From: an uncultured Oscillospiraceae bacterium
Lineage (GTDB): Bacteria; Bacillota; Clostridia; Oscillospirales; Oscillospiraceae
Length of the DNA: 64,000 nucleotides
Assembly (NCBI GenBank): GCA_934597345.1
Contig: CAKTRJ010000003.1
Location: 28,641-92,640, forward strand
Reading direction: 5' to 3'
The number at the start of each line of letters is the position of its first letter. The first letter of the stretch is position 1. Positions 23,400 to 32,974 of this stretch are shown here, piece by piece. The notes below the pieces were generated by a model, which was not told the DNA's origin, did not search any database, and worked only from the letters and a program-made list of their open reading frames with translations. Made by a program: the position numbers and the translations under genes.

Positions 23400-26354
23400 A
23401 TGTCTGAAAAAATGTATCCCATTCCCTTTAAATCCCTGATGAACTGGGTGATCACCGAATACGCCAACTGCGGCGAGATCTTCGGCGTCCGCAAGGCCTA
23501 TCACGCCACCGGCAAGTCCCTGCCCATCTTTGGCGAGCGGATCGAGACCCCCTTCGGCCCCGCCGCAGGCCCCAACAGCCAGCTGGCCCAGAACATCATC
23601 GCCGCCTATATGGCTGGCGCCCGCTTCTTCGAGGTCAAGACCGTCCAGAAGATGGACGGCGCTGATCTGGCCGCCTGTGTGCCCCGTCCCTGCATTCTGG
23701 CCAATGACGAGGGCTACAACCAGGAGTGGTCCACCGAGTTGACCGTTCCCCAGGCTATGGACGAGTATATCAAGGCGTGGTGCGCCCTGAAGGTGCTCAG
23801 CAAGGTATACGGTCTGGGCGATCCCAACGGCTTCGTGTTCAATATGTCCGTGGGCTATGATCTGGAGGGCATCAAGGGCGACAAGGTCAACACCTATATC
23901 GAGGGTATGAAGGACGCCACAAAGACCGCCATCTTCGGCGAGTGCAAGGCCGTCCTGAAGGAGCTGTTCCCGGAGGAGAGCGCCTACATCGACGCCATCG
24001 ATCCCCGCGTCAGCCGCAGCGTCACCGTGTCCACCCTGCACGGCTGTCCCCCTGATGAGATCGAGCGCATCGCCAGCTATCTGATCTCCGAGAAGCACCT
24101 GCACACCTTCGTCAAGTGCAACCCCACCATTCTGGGCTATGAGACCGCACGCCGCACGCTGGACAGCATGGGCTACGACTACATCGTGTTTGACGAGCAC
24201 CACTTCAACGAGGATCTCCAGTGGGCTGACGCCGTTCCCATGTTCGAGCGGCTGCAGGCCCTGGCCGACAGCTGCGGCCTGGAGTTCGGCCTGAAGCTCT
24301 CCAACACCTTCCCGGTGGACACCACCCGCGGTGAGCTGCCCAATGACGAGATGTACATGTCCGGCCGCTCCCTGTTCCCCCTGACCATCGAGATGTGCCA
24401 CCGCATTTCCCGCCAGTTCGAGGGTAAAATGCGCATCTCCTTCGCCGGCGGCGCGGAGTACTTCAACTGCGACAAGCTGTTTGCCGCCGGTATCTGGCCC
24501 ATCACTGTGGCCACCACGATCCTGAAGCCCGGCGGCTACAACCGCCTGCTCCAGATGGTGGAGAAGGTGGAGCACATGACCTACAAGCCCTTCTGCGGCA
24601 CCGATACCCAGGCCATCTGCGAGATGAGCACCGCCAGCCACACCGACGTTCACCACGTCAAGCCCATCAAGCCTCTGCCCAGCCGCAAGAGCGAGAAGAG
24701 CGTGCCCTGGATCGACTGCTTCAGCGCACCCTGTAAGGGTGGCTGCCCCATCGCCCAGGACATCCCCGAGTATCTGGAACTGGTGAACAAGGGCCTGTAC
24801 GGCCCGGCCTTGAAGCTCATCACCGAGAAGAACCCCCTGCCCTTCCTGACCGGCACCATCTGTGCCCACCGCTGCCAGACCAAGTGCTCCCGCAACTTCT
24901 ACGAGGAGTCCGTCCACATCCGTGACGCCAAGCTGGTGGCCGCCAGGAACGGCTACAGCGCTGTCATGGCCAACATCCGTCCCACCGAGAAGATCTCCGG
25001 CAAGAAGGCCGCCATCATCGGCGGCGGCCCCACCGGTATCGCCGCCGCCAGCTTCCTGGCCCGCGCCGGTATCGCCGTCACCATCTTCGAGCGTGAGAAG
25101 GAGCTGGGCGGCGTGCCCCGTCACGTTATCCCCAGCTTCCGTATCGCCAACGAGACCATCGCCAAGGACATCGCCATGATGGAGAAGTACGGCGTTGAGG
25201 TCAAGTGCGGCGCGCCCGCGCCCTCCGTGGCCGAGCTGAAGCAGCAGGGCTATACCCACATCCTGTTTGCCGTGGGCGCATGGAAGCCCGGCAAGCTGGA
25301 TATCGCGGGCGACGTGGCCGGCGCCATCCAGTGGATGAAGGGCGTGAAGGCCGGCAACATCTCCGTGGCCGGCAACGTCGCCGTCATCGGCGGCGGCAAC
25401 ACCGCCATGGACGCGGCCCGCCTTGCCAAGCGCAGCGGTGCCAAGAACGTGACCCTGGTCTATCGCCGTACCCGCAAGTACATGCCCGCTGACGAGCATG
25501 AGCTGGCCCTGGCCCTGGCCGACGGCGTGGTGTTCGCCGAGCTGGCCGCCCCCGTACAGCAGGCCGACGGCGTGCTGAAGTGCGAGAAGATGGTGCTGGG
25601 CGAGGCAGACGCCTCCGGCCGCCGCAGCCCCGTGGGCAGCGGTGAGTTCTTCGACATCCCCTGCGATCTGGTGATCTCCGCCGTGGGCGAGCAGGTGGAT
25701 GACGCCCTCATGGCCGCCAACGGCATTGAGCTGGATAAGAAGGGCCGTCCCGCCTTCAAGACCAATATCGAGGGCGTGTATGCCGCCGGTGACGCCACCC
25801 GCGGCCCCGCCACCGTGGTGGAGGGCATTGCCGATGCCGCCGCCTTCGCCGCCGAGGTCATCGGCGCACCCCATACCTACGAGATCCCCGCGCAGGCCTA
25901 CGTCACCATCGCTGACGCCGCCGCCAAGAAGGGCGTGCTGAAGATGGCGGAGTATCCCTGCCAGGAGGGCCAGCGCTGCCTGCAGTGCAAGACGCTGTGC
26001 GAGAACTGCGTGGATTCCTGCCCCAACCGCGCCAATGTGGCCATCGCCATGGCCGACGGCAAGCACCAGATCGTCCATGTGGACAAGATGTGCAACGAGT
26101 GCGGCAACTGCACCCAGTTCTGCCCCTACGCCGCCGAGCCCTGCCACGATAAGTTCACCCTGTTCCAGACCGCTGAGGATATGGTGGATTCCCACAACGC
26201 AGGCGTCCTGTTCCTGGGCGGCGATAAGGTGCGCGTCCGCACCTTCGGCGAGCCCAAGGACTACGATCTGGGCGACGCCAACAACGGCCTGCCTGCCGAT
26301 CTGGAGACGCTGATCGTCACCCTCCGCGACAAGTACGGCTACCTGTTCGCATAA
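23400..26354 (+). CDS. ygfK: YgfK-type iron-sulfur flavin oxidoreductase (purine degradation cluster)
   Basis: Large (984-residue) oxidoreductase historically called a selenate reductase subunit and now linked to anaerobic purine/urate use. Layout: residues 1-430 a dihydroorotate-dehydrogenase-like barrel (FGPAAGPNSQ, FVKCNPTILGY); about 443-500 a GltD-type Cys cluster (CKGGCPIA, CAHRCQTKC) for Fe-S; about 537-840 FAD/NAD(P)H domains with GGGPTGIAA (about 541) and GGGNTAMDAAR (about 663), and AAGDATRGPATVVEGI; about 860-915 ferredoxin-like Cys motifs (CLQCKTLCENC, CNECGNCTQFCPYA). It would pass electrons between NAD(P)H and the barrel's flavin to reduce a purine-derived intermediate. AAGGAGG precedes the ATG. 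Downstream of ssnA, with only the RAYT gene between. Confidence 0.94.
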   Translation: MSEKMYPIPFKSLMNWVITEYANCGEIFGVRKAYHATGKSLPIFGERIETPFGPAAGPNSQLAQNIIAAYMAGARFFEVKTVQKMDGADLAACVPRPCILANDEGYNQEWSTELTVPQAMDEYIKAWCALKVLSKVYGLGDPNGFVFNMSVGYDLEGIKGDKVNTYIEGMKDATKTAIFGECKAVLKELFPEESAYIDAIDPRVSRSVTVSTLHGCPPDEIERIASYLISEKHLHTFVKCNPTILGYETARRTLDSMGYDYIVFDEHHFNEDLQWADAVPMFERLQALADSCGLEFGLKLSNTFPVDTTRGELPNDEMYMSGRSLFPLTIEMCHRISRQFEGKMRISFAGGAEYFNCDKLFAAGIWPITVATTILKPGGYNRLLQMVEKVEHMTYKPFCGTDTQAICEMSTASHTDVHHVKPIKPLPSRKSEKSVPWIDCFSAPCKGGCPIAQDIPEYLELVNKGLYGPALKLITEKNPLPFLTGTICAHRCQTKCSRNFYEESVHIRDAKLVAARNGYSAVMANIRPTEKISGKKAAIIGGGPTGIAAASFLARAGIAVTIFEREKELGGVPRHVIPSFRIANETIAKDIAMMEKYGVEVKCGAPAPSVAELKQQGYTHILFAVGAWKPGKLDIAGDVAGAIQWMKGVKAGNISVAGNVAVIGGGNTAMDAARLAKRSGAKNVTLVYRRTRKYMPADEHELALALADGVVFAELAAPVQQADGVLKCEKMVLGEADASGRRSPVGSGEFFDIPCDLVISAVGEQVDDALMAANGIELDKKGRPAFKTNIEGVYAAGDATRGPATVVEGIADAAAFAAEVIGAPHTYEIPAQAYVTIADAAAKKGVLKMAEYPCQEGQRCLQCKTLCENCVDSCPNRANVAIAMADGKHQIVHVDKMCNECGNCTQFCPYAAEPCHDKFTLFQTAEDMVDSHNAGVLFLGGDKVRVRTFGEPKDYDLGDANNGLPADLETLIVTLRDKYGYLFA

Positions 26355-26364
26355 GGCAAAAGTA

Positions 26365-26401
26365 TAAAAAATGTCCTCCCGAAAAGGGAGGACATTTTTT
26401 G
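26365..26401 (+). terminator. Terminator of the ssnA-ygfK unit
   Basis: AAAAAATGTCCTCCC stem with GAAAA loop region and TTTTTT tail. Confidence 0.9.
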
Positions 26402-26422
26402 TGCTTAAATAGCCTCGCAGAG

Positions 26423-26570
26423 TTCGCGGCGCGCACGCCGCGAAAAAATGAAATCATTTTTCTGACGACATGCGCGTCAGAAAAATACTTCTCGGTCGCC
26501 AGTGCACCCAACGGGTGCGCGCAGCCGACCGTAATCCTATTTGGCAGCAAAATCGAAGATTTTGCGCCAG
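26423..26570. repeat. Array of consecutive hairpins between ygfK and the antiporter operon
   Basis: Five dyads in a row: TTCGCGGCG..CGCCGCGAA (26423-26444), AAAAATGA..TCATTTTT (26445-26461), TCTGACG..CGTCAGA (26461-26481), a long imperfect stem CGGTCG..CGACCG enclosing GCACCC..GGGTGC (26492-26531), and AAAATC..GATTTT (26549-26563). No coding capacity. Could be a composite of small repeats; no second copy was found in the window. Confidence 0.6.
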
Positions 26571-26571
26571 C

Positions 26572-28533
26572 TCAGAATACGTGACAAATTACAACAGTTA
26601 AAACCACGCACAAGCCCAGGCATGTCATCAGCAGGCCGAAGGACAGGCTGTGGGTCATGCGGTCCAGCAGATCCTGCTTGGTCTCCAGCCGGTCGGCGGC
26701 CTCCTGCGCGGCTTTGTCGCCGCTCTGGCGGGCAATGGCCTGCACCAGCGGAGAGTAGGACTGGGTCTCCTTCTCACGGCTGGGACGCAGCAGCACCCGC
26801 TGTACCGCCAGCACCACCACGTCGAAGGCGTCGCAGGCCACGCGGCACACCACGCCCACCACCGCGAACAGCGCGCGGAAGAAGGGTTTGTAGACGCTGT
26901 CCTCCAGACTGAGCCACTTGGGCCAGCGACTGAGGTAGAAGCCGTCCCTGTTCATCAGCACCTTGCGGATGAACAGGAAGTACACGATCATGCCGATGGC
27001 CAGCGAGATCACCACGCCCTTGAGATTCGCCCACGCGAAGTAGTGGATGGCGTGGTCGAAGGCGTGGCCGCCGGTGAAGTCCAGCGTCGCACCGCTGATC
27101 TTCTCGGCAATGGCGTGGGGCGTCAGGCCCAGCACCGGCAGCGCCACGGCCGCCAGACACAGGGCAATGACCGACGCCGGTTTACCCCACTGTTTACCGT
27201 ATTCCTTGCCCTTCTGCCAGAAGATGGCCACATAGATCTTGGTGAGATACGCCGCCGTCAGTCCGCCGGAGAACAGGAACAGCCACTCTACTACGGTGAT
27301 GAGGGTCATGCCGCTCATGTGGGCGTATTCCACCAGCGCCTCATGCACCAGCGTCTTGCTGAGATAGCCCAGGAAGCCCGGAATACCCGCCAGCGAGCAG
27401 GCGCCGCACAGGAACAGCACATGCAGCAGCGGCTTGCCCCGGCCGAAGCCCTTGATGTCGTTCAGATCCAGGGCGTGGGTGTTGTAGTACACCACACCGG
27501 CGAAGAGGAACAGCGCCAGCTTCACCAGCGAGTGGTTCATCATGTACAGCACCGTGCCGTTGGCGGCCAGCGCGTTATGCTCTCCCAGCAGGCACAGCAT
27601 AGACGCACCCACGGTGATAAAGCCGATCTGGGACAGGGAGGAGCAGGCCAGAATGTACTTCAGGTTGGTGGAGAACACCGCCAGCACCGCGCCCAGCACC
27701 ATGGTGATAGCGCCCAGTACAAGCAGCAGCATGCCCCAGCTGTGGTCGCCCGTCAGTACCTGACCGGTCAGCAGCAGTACGCCGAAGATACCGGCCTTGG
27801 TCAGCACGCCGCTCAGCAGGGCGGAAGCGGGAGCGGGCGCCACCGGATGTGCCTTGGGCAGCCAGATATGCACCGAGAACAGGCCAGCCTTGGCGGCAAA
27901 GCCGAACAGGATGCACAGCGCGGCGGCCCACAGGCGGCTGCGCTCCATGGAGGCCACGGCGTCGTGCAGCTCCGCGATCACCAGCGTGCCGGTGGCGTTA
28001 TACAGCAGGAACAGGCCCATCAGCGTTACCAGACCGCCCAGCACCGCAATGGTCAGGTAGGTCTTACCGGCGTCCATGGCGTCGGGGGTCTCCTCCTGCA
28101 CCACCCACACATAGGAGCTGAGGGACATCAGCTCGAAGAACAGGAAGGTGGTATACAGGTCGGCGGACAGGAACACGCCCGCCGTGAAGCCCAGGCAGAT
28201 CAGGAAGAAGAAATAGTACCGTTTCAGGTGATGGTGTCCATGGAAATACTGAGGGCTCAGCAGGGCTGAGACGAACCACATGAAGCACACTACCAGGCCG
28301 TACAGCTTCTGGAAGCCTCCGGCCCAGAAGCTCAGGCGCATCACCGGCACGGTGACGGTAGAGCCGTCGGCGGTGGCGGCCACATACACCATGGCCAGCA
28401 GCGTCAGCAGCGTGAACACGATGGACAGCGTACCCAGCCGCTTTCCATCGTCGCGGCGATCCGGCAGCAGAGCGATGACCAGCGCGGACAGCACCGGCAG
28501 CAGCACAACGGCCAACAGAGCGAAGGTTGTCAC
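26572..28533 (-). CDS. NuoL/MrpD-type antiporter subunit with long C-terminal extension
   Basis: Last gene of the Mrp/Mbh-like operon. 653 residues with about 14 membrane spans of the proton-translocating domain. The key Glu is in FLFFELMSLSS (E134) and the key lysines in GFAAKAGLFSVHIWLPKAHP and SGVLTKAGIF. The C-terminal 150 residues add a helix, an amphipathic stretch (RQSGDKAAQEAADRLETK) and a final span, which may brace neighbouring subunits as the NuoL arm does. GTG start overlaps the stop of the preceding gene. Expected role: one of four ion channels in a membrane antiporter complex. Confidence 0.85.
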   Translation of the reverse strand: MTTFALLAVVLLPVLSALVIALLPDRRDDGKRLGTLSIVFTLLTLLAMVYVAATADGSTVTVPVMRLSFWAGGFQKLYGLVVCFMWFVSALLSPQYFHGHHHLKRYYFFFLICLGFTAGVFLSADLYTTFLFFELMSLSSYVWVVQEETPDAMDAGKTYLTIAVLGGLVTLMGLFLLYNATGTLVIAELHDAVASMERSRLWAAALCILFGFAAKAGLFSVHIWLPKAHPVAPAPASALLSGVLTKAGIFGVLLLTGQVLTGDHSWGMLLLVLGAITMVLGAVLAVFSTNLKYILACSSLSQIGFITVGASMLCLLGEHNALAANGTVLYMMNHSLVKLALFLFAGVVYYNTHALDLNDIKGFGRGKPLLHVLFLCGACSLAGIPGFLGYLSKTLVHEALVEYAHMSGMTLITVVEWLFLFSGGLTAAYLTKIYVAIFWQKGKEYGKQWGKPASVIALCLAAVALPVLGLTPHAIAEKISGATLDFTGGHAFDHAIHYFAWANLKGVVISLAIGMIVYFLFIRKVLMNRDGFYLSRWPKWLSLEDSVYKPFFRALFAVVGVVCRVACDAFDVVVLAVQRVLLRPSREKETQSYSPLVQAIARQSGDKAAQEAADRLETKQDLLDRMTHSLSFGLLMTCLGLCVVLTVVICHVF

Positions 28534-29993
28534 GGGTGGATCACCGCCTTTCCGATGACATCAAGCAATACCTCGGGGAACAGGCCCATCAGCAGGCACA
28601 GGGCCGCCAGGATCAGCATAGGCACGATCATGAACGGCCCCGCCTCATGGGCGCTTTCGGGGGTGGGAAGCTCCGTCCCCTGGGCGGGGAACCATGCCTT
28701 CACCACCACCTGGAACATGTAGATGGCCGTCAGCAGCGCGGAGATGAGGATGGCGATAAAGCCCAGATAAGAGGCCGTACTGCCCTCGCTCACGGCGGCA
28801 AGGCCGATGTACCACTTGCTGACAAAGCCGTTGAAGGGCGGAATGCCCGTCAGGGCGCAGGCGGCCGCGGTGAAGCAGGCGAAGGTCAGGGGCATGCGCC
28901 GTCCCAGGCCCTCCAGCTCGCTGACGTACTCCCGATGGGCGTAGTGCAGCACGCTGCCGGCGCAGAAGAAGGCCATGATCTTCACCACCGAATGGACGAT
29001 CAGGTGCATAAAGGCGGCAACTGCCCCGGCACCGGTCATAATAGCGGTGGCAAACAGAATGTAGCTGAGGTTGGACACAGTGGAGTAGGCCAGCCGCCGC
29101 TTGAAGTGGCGCTGCTTCAGCGCCATGGCGGAGCCGAATACCAGCGTGATCATGGCCAGCGCCATCACGGTGTACTGGCCCCATGTGCCGTAAAGAATGT
29201 CCACGCCGAAGGTAAAATAGGTCAGCCGGATGCAGGCGAAAGCGCCCGCCTTGACCACCGCCACCGCGTGCAGCAGCGCCGTCACCGGCGTGGGGGCCAC
29301 GGCGGCGCTGATGAGCCAGCTGTGCATGGGCCAGATGGCGGCCTTGACGCCGCAGCCCGCAAAGGCCAGCACGAACACGCTCAGCAGCAGCTCCATATTG
29401 CCGGTATAACCCGCCAGATGGCCACCGGGAACGAACTCCTGGGCGTCGTTGACGATCAGGAACACCATGCCGATAAAGGCCAGCGCCGCGCCCGCGATGG
29501 AGTAGGCGGCGTATTTCACGCCCGCGTGGATGGCCTGCTTGGTCATGGCGTGCATCACCAGCGGGATGGTGGCCAGCGTCAGCAGCTCATAGAACAGGTA
29601 CATGGTCATCATATTGGCGGCGAAGGCAATGCCCAGCGTTACGCCAAAGGATGCCGTGAAGAAGGCCCAGAACATGGGCTTGTGGCCCTCATGCTTCATA
29701 TAGTCCCATGCGTACACCATGGTAAAGGGCCACAGGGAGGCGGACAGTCCTGCAAACAGCTTGGCCGCGCCGTCCATACGGAGGGTAAAGTGCAGGGAAT
29801 CGGTGAACCGCAGGAAGGTGAAGCTGGAGCCGTCGCATTGCAGGATGGCCAGCCATGCAAGGATGGTGGTAGCACCGATGATGACGGCGTACAGCGTGCA
29901 GCGTCCGCGGTCGGTGCGGAAGGGGATGAAGTAGGCCGCCAGACCTGCCACGATGGGCAGGAATACCGGCAGACAAAGCAAAATTCCGTTCAT
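28530..29993 (-). CDS. MrpD-type proton antiporter subunit (second of four)
   Basis: 487 residues, about 14 spans, proton_antipo_M domain. Retains the TM5 Glu (LFYELLTLAT) and the lysines in CGVKAAIWPMHSWL and VAVVKAGAF, so it should be transport-competent. The APTPVTALLHA segment is the family signature. GGGAGGTG precedes the ATG; overlaps the next gene by 4 bp. Confidence 0.88.
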   Translation of the reverse strand: MNGILLCLPVFLPIVAGLAAYFIPFRTDRGRCTLYAVIIGATTILAWLAILQCDGSSFTFLRFTDSLHFTLRMDGAAKLFAGLSASLWPFTMVYAWDYMKHEGHKPMFWAFFTASFGVTLGIAFAANMMTMYLFYELLTLATIPLVMHAMTKQAIHAGVKYAAYSIAGAALAFIGMVFLIVNDAQEFVPGGHLAGYTGNMELLLSVFVLAFAGCGVKAAIWPMHSWLISAAVAPTPVTALLHAVAVVKAGAFACIRLTYFTFGVDILYGTWGQYTVMALAMITLVFGSAMALKQRHFKRRLAYSTVSNLSYILFATAIMTGAGAVAAFMHLIVHSVVKIMAFFCAGSVLHYAHREYVSELEGLGRRMPLTFACFTAAACALTGIPPFNGFVSKWYIGLAAVSEGSTASYLGFIAILISALLTAIYMFQVVVKAWFPAQGTELPTPESAHEAGPFMIVPMLILAALCLLMGLFPEVLLDVIGKAVIHP

Positions 29994-30006
29994 GTCAGCA
30001 CCTCCC

Positions 30007-31464
30007 TTACGCGATAGCCCCGGCGATGGACTGCATCACCGAGAGCACGCCGTTGGGGAACAGACCCATCAGTCCGCAGATGGCCGCGAAGATCACCAGC
30101 GGCACCACGATGCCCGCAGGCTCGCGGATGGGGGACAGGTCCAGCCCCTCGGTATCATGGCCGGGGAAGAAGGCGGAGATCACCGGCGGGAACAGGTATC
30201 CGGCGGTGAACAGCGCCGACAGGATCAGCGTCACCGGCACCAGATAGCCCAGCGCACCGGGCAGTGCCTCCAGCGCCGCCGTGGCCAGATACCACTTGCT
30301 GTGGAAGCCGCCGAAGGGCGGGATGCCCACCAGCGACAGGGATACCAGCGCGAAGCAGATGAAGGTCACCGGCATCCGGCGGCCAAGGCCCCGCAGCTCG
30401 TCCACGCGGGTCTTGTGGACCAGCAGGATGATGGAGCCGGCGCACTGGAAGATGGCGATCTTGGCCGCCGCGTGGAAGAACAATTGCAGCATGGAGCCGG
30501 TAAACCCGTCGGGGGACAGGATGAACAGGCCCAGCAGCACATAGGAGATCTGGGAGATACTGGAATAGGCCAGCCGCTTTTTCAGCTCCTTTTCCAGACA
30601 CCCCATGAAAGAGCCCATGAAGATGGAGGTGAGGACAAGAATCAGGCATACCGTCTGCACCCAGGTCCCACGCAGGAGACCGGCTCCGGCGGTGAAGAAG
30701 ATGGTGCGCAGCACGGCGATGACGCCCGCCTTGGCGATCAGGCCGCTGAGGAGCGCCGAAGCCGGAGCCGGAGCCGCCGGATGGGCGCTGGGCAGCCAGT
30801 TATGCAGGGGAAACAATCCCGCCTTGGCGCCGAAGCCCAGAATCATGCAGAATACTGCCGCCAGCGTCAGGGGCGTGGCCTCGGTCATGGTGCCGCCCGC
30901 CGTAAAGGACAGGCTCTCACAGTGGAAGTACAGCACCACCACGCCAAACAGCGCCACAAACGCGCCGCCCACCGAGTAGAACAGGTACTTGTACGCGCCC
31001 ACGATGGCCTTTTTCTTCAGCTCGTGCAGCACCAGCGGTGCGCTGCACAGGGTGGTCAGCTCATAGAACAGGTACAGCGTCACCATATCCGCCGCCAGCG
31101 CGGTGCCCAGCAGCACCGCCTCGGTGGTGAACAGGAACACATAGAACCGGGGCTCGCCGCCGCTGTGAGGCATATACACGGCGGCGTAGGGGATGGTCAG
31201 CAGCCAGCACACCGCCGTCACCACGGCGAACACCGCCGCCACGCCGTCCATCTTCAGCGAGAAGGTCAGCGATTCGGAGAGATACACCACACTGGTGGCC
31301 CAGTCGCGGCCGGACACGGCGGCGTAGATCACCAGCGCCGTCAGCATAGTCTGGGCCGCTGCCAGAATGGGGGTCAGCCGCCGTGCGTTCTCCTCCTTGC
31401 AGAAGGCGCAGGCGATCCCCAGCAGGAAGGGCAGCAGAAGGATCAGATACAGCATATGATACAT
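30007..31464 (-). CDS. MrpD-type proton antiporter subunit (third of four)
   Basis: 485 residues. The Glu in LFYELTTLCS and the lysines in GFGAKAGLFPLHNWLP and SGLIAKAGVI are present, with the APAPASALLSG signature. AAGGAGTG before the ATG. 13 bp from the neighbouring genes on both sides, i.e. a compact operon. Closest in style to MrpD/MbhH proteins. Confidence 0.88.
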   Translation of the reverse strand: MYHMLYLILLLPFLLGIACAFCKEENARRLTPILAAAQTMLTALVIYAAVSGRDWATSVVYLSESLTFSLKMDGVAAVFAVVTAVCWLLTIPYAAVYMPHSGGEPRFYVFLFTTEAVLLGTALAADMVTLYLFYELTTLCSAPLVLHELKKKAIVGAYKYLFYSVGGAFVALFGVVVLYFHCESLSFTAGGTMTEATPLTLAAVFCMILGFGAKAGLFPLHNWLPSAHPAAPAPASALLSGLIAKAGVIAVLRTIFFTAGAGLLRGTWVQTVCLILVLTSIFMGSFMGCLEKELKKRLAYSSISQISYVLLGLFILSPDGFTGSMLQLFFHAAAKIAIFQCAGSIILLVHKTRVDELRGLGRRMPVTFICFALVSLSLVGIPPFGGFHSKWYLATAALEALPGALGYLVPVTLILSALFTAGYLFPPVISAFFPGHDTEGLDLSPIREPAGIVVPLVIFAAICGLMGLFPNGVLSVMQSIAGAIA

Positions 31465-31477
31465 TCCACTCCTTTCC

Positions 31478-32974
31478 TTAATAGTGGCAGAACAGACCGA
31501 AGCCCTGCTGCAGCAGCGCCGTCAGCGGCGCGGAATGGATACCGATGATCAGGCCGATGGCCAGCAGCACCGCGGCAGGCACGGCCTTGCCCCAGTTGAC
31601 CTTCTGGGCCACGGCGGCGGAGCCGTCCTTCTGGGGCAGCCACAGCACCATGGCAGTGTACAGGAAGTACAGCACGTTCAGCAGCGTGGAGATGGCCAGC
31701 GCCAGCAGCACGGGCCACTTCTGCCACGTCAGGGAGAAGGCGGCCTGGGCGAATTGCAGCTTGGGGATAAAGCCGATGAACAGCGGCACGCCCACCATGC
31801 TGAGGGCACCGGCGGTAAACAGCGCACCTGCCGCCACGTTGCGGTGGCCTGCGCCCTGCAGGCTGGGGAAGTCGTTGTGGCCGCCAGAAACGTCACGCAG
31901 TCCGGAGGCGGACAGGAACAGCATAGGCTTGGTCAGCGCGTGAGAGAAGATGTGCAGGAACGCCGCCAGCAGTGCCGCCTGCGTCCCCATGCCCAGCCCC
32001 ATGTAGATATAGCCGATCTGGGCGGCGGAGGAATAGGCCACCATGGTGGTCAGCCGCTTGGAGCGGATGGCGGACACGGAGCCCACGATCATACCGGCGA
32101 TGCCGAAGAGCAGCAGCACCGACTGGATGCCGCTCTCGGCAAAGACCTCGATGCCCACGGCGCGGTAGATGATCTTGATGAGCAGCAGGATATACGCCTT
32201 GGACACGACACCGGAGAGAATACCGGAGGAGGCGGGGGTGGCCCGTCCGTAGGTATCCGGCATCCAGAAGTGGAAGGGGAACAGACCGGACTTGATGGCA
32301 AGACCCGCCGTCATCAGGCCGATGGCCACCGTCATGGAGAACTGATACGTTCCCTCGGCCCACAGCGCGGCGATGGTGTCGTGCAGCTGGGGGAACAGCA
32401 GATGGCCGGTGATGGAGTAGGTGTAGATGACGCCGATGAGGAACAGGCCGGAGCCCACCAGCGCGAACACCATGTACCGGGCCGACGCGATCAGGGCGCG
32501 GCCGGTGGACTTGGCGGACAGCAGCGCGCAGGAGGCGATGGTGCAGATCTCGATGAACACATAGCCGGTGAAGATATCGTTGGTGTAGGACAGAGCCAGC
32601 AGGGATACCAGCGTCAGATCCACCATGCTCCAGTAGAGGTGGCGGCGCTTGTCGGGAATGTCCTTCAGGATGCGGTCCATGCCGCCCAGCACGCTTAGCA
32701 GCATCACCACCGAGAACAGCAGCGCCATCAGCGGCTCGATCACGCCTGCGGCGATCTCGTTGCCCCAGGGTGCGGGGAAGTGGCCCATCATGTAGGAATA
32801 GCTGGTGTTGTTGCTGGCGCAGAACCACAGCACGCAGCTCTGCAGCACGGTAGATACGCACAAAAGGCCGATGGTCAGCCGGCGGCCCCACTTGTCGCCC
32901 GCCACAAAGGTGGTGACGGCGCACAGCAGGCACAGGATGATGGAGAAGAAGGGAAAGTTCTGGACAAAGCTCAT
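31478..32974 (-). CDS. MrpD-type proton antiporter subunit (fourth, first in the operon)
   Basis: 498 residues. Slightly different from the other three: Glu in VFIEICTIAS, Lys in LAIKSGLFPFHFWMPDTYG and SGVVSKAYIL. These resemble the MbhH/MnhD group of membrane-bound hydrogenases and Mrp antiporters. AGGGAGGG precedes the ATG; overlaps the mrpC stop by 4 bp. Confidence 0.88.
   Translation of the reverse strand: MSFVQNFPFFSIILCLLCAVTTFVAGDKWGRRLTIGLLCVSTVLQSCVLWFCASNNTSYSYMMGHFPAPWGNEIAAGVIEPLMALLFSVVMLLSVLGGMDRILKDIPDKRRHLYWSMVDLTLVSLLALSYTNDIFTGYVFIEICTIASCALLSAKSTGRALIASARYMVFALVGSGLFLIGVIYTYSITGHLLFPQLHDTIAALWAEGTYQFSMTVAIGLMTAGLAIKSGLFPFHFWMPDTYGRATPASSGILSGVVSKAYILLLIKIIYRAVGIEVFAESGIQSVLLLFGIAGMIVGSVSAIRSKRLTTMVAYSSAAQIGYIYMGLGMGTQAALLAAFLHIFSHALTKPMLFLSASGLRDVSGGHNDFPSLQGAGHRNVAAGALFTAGALSMVGVPLFIGFIPKLQFAQAAFSLTWQKWPVLLALAISTLLNVLYFLYTAMVLWLPQKDGSAAVAQKVNWGKAVPAAVLLAIGLIIGIHSAPLTALLQQGFGLFCHY

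Noticed and set aside
22920..26195. A 1091-residue open frame antisense to ygfK
   Set aside because: It is a shadow of the GC-rich third codon positions of ygfK and encodes low-complexity Gly/Ala/Leu/His sequence with no domain or start signals.
23400..26354. Selenate reductase as the function of ygfK
   Set aside because: The name is historical; no molybdopterin domain is present and the gene context points to purine catabolism.
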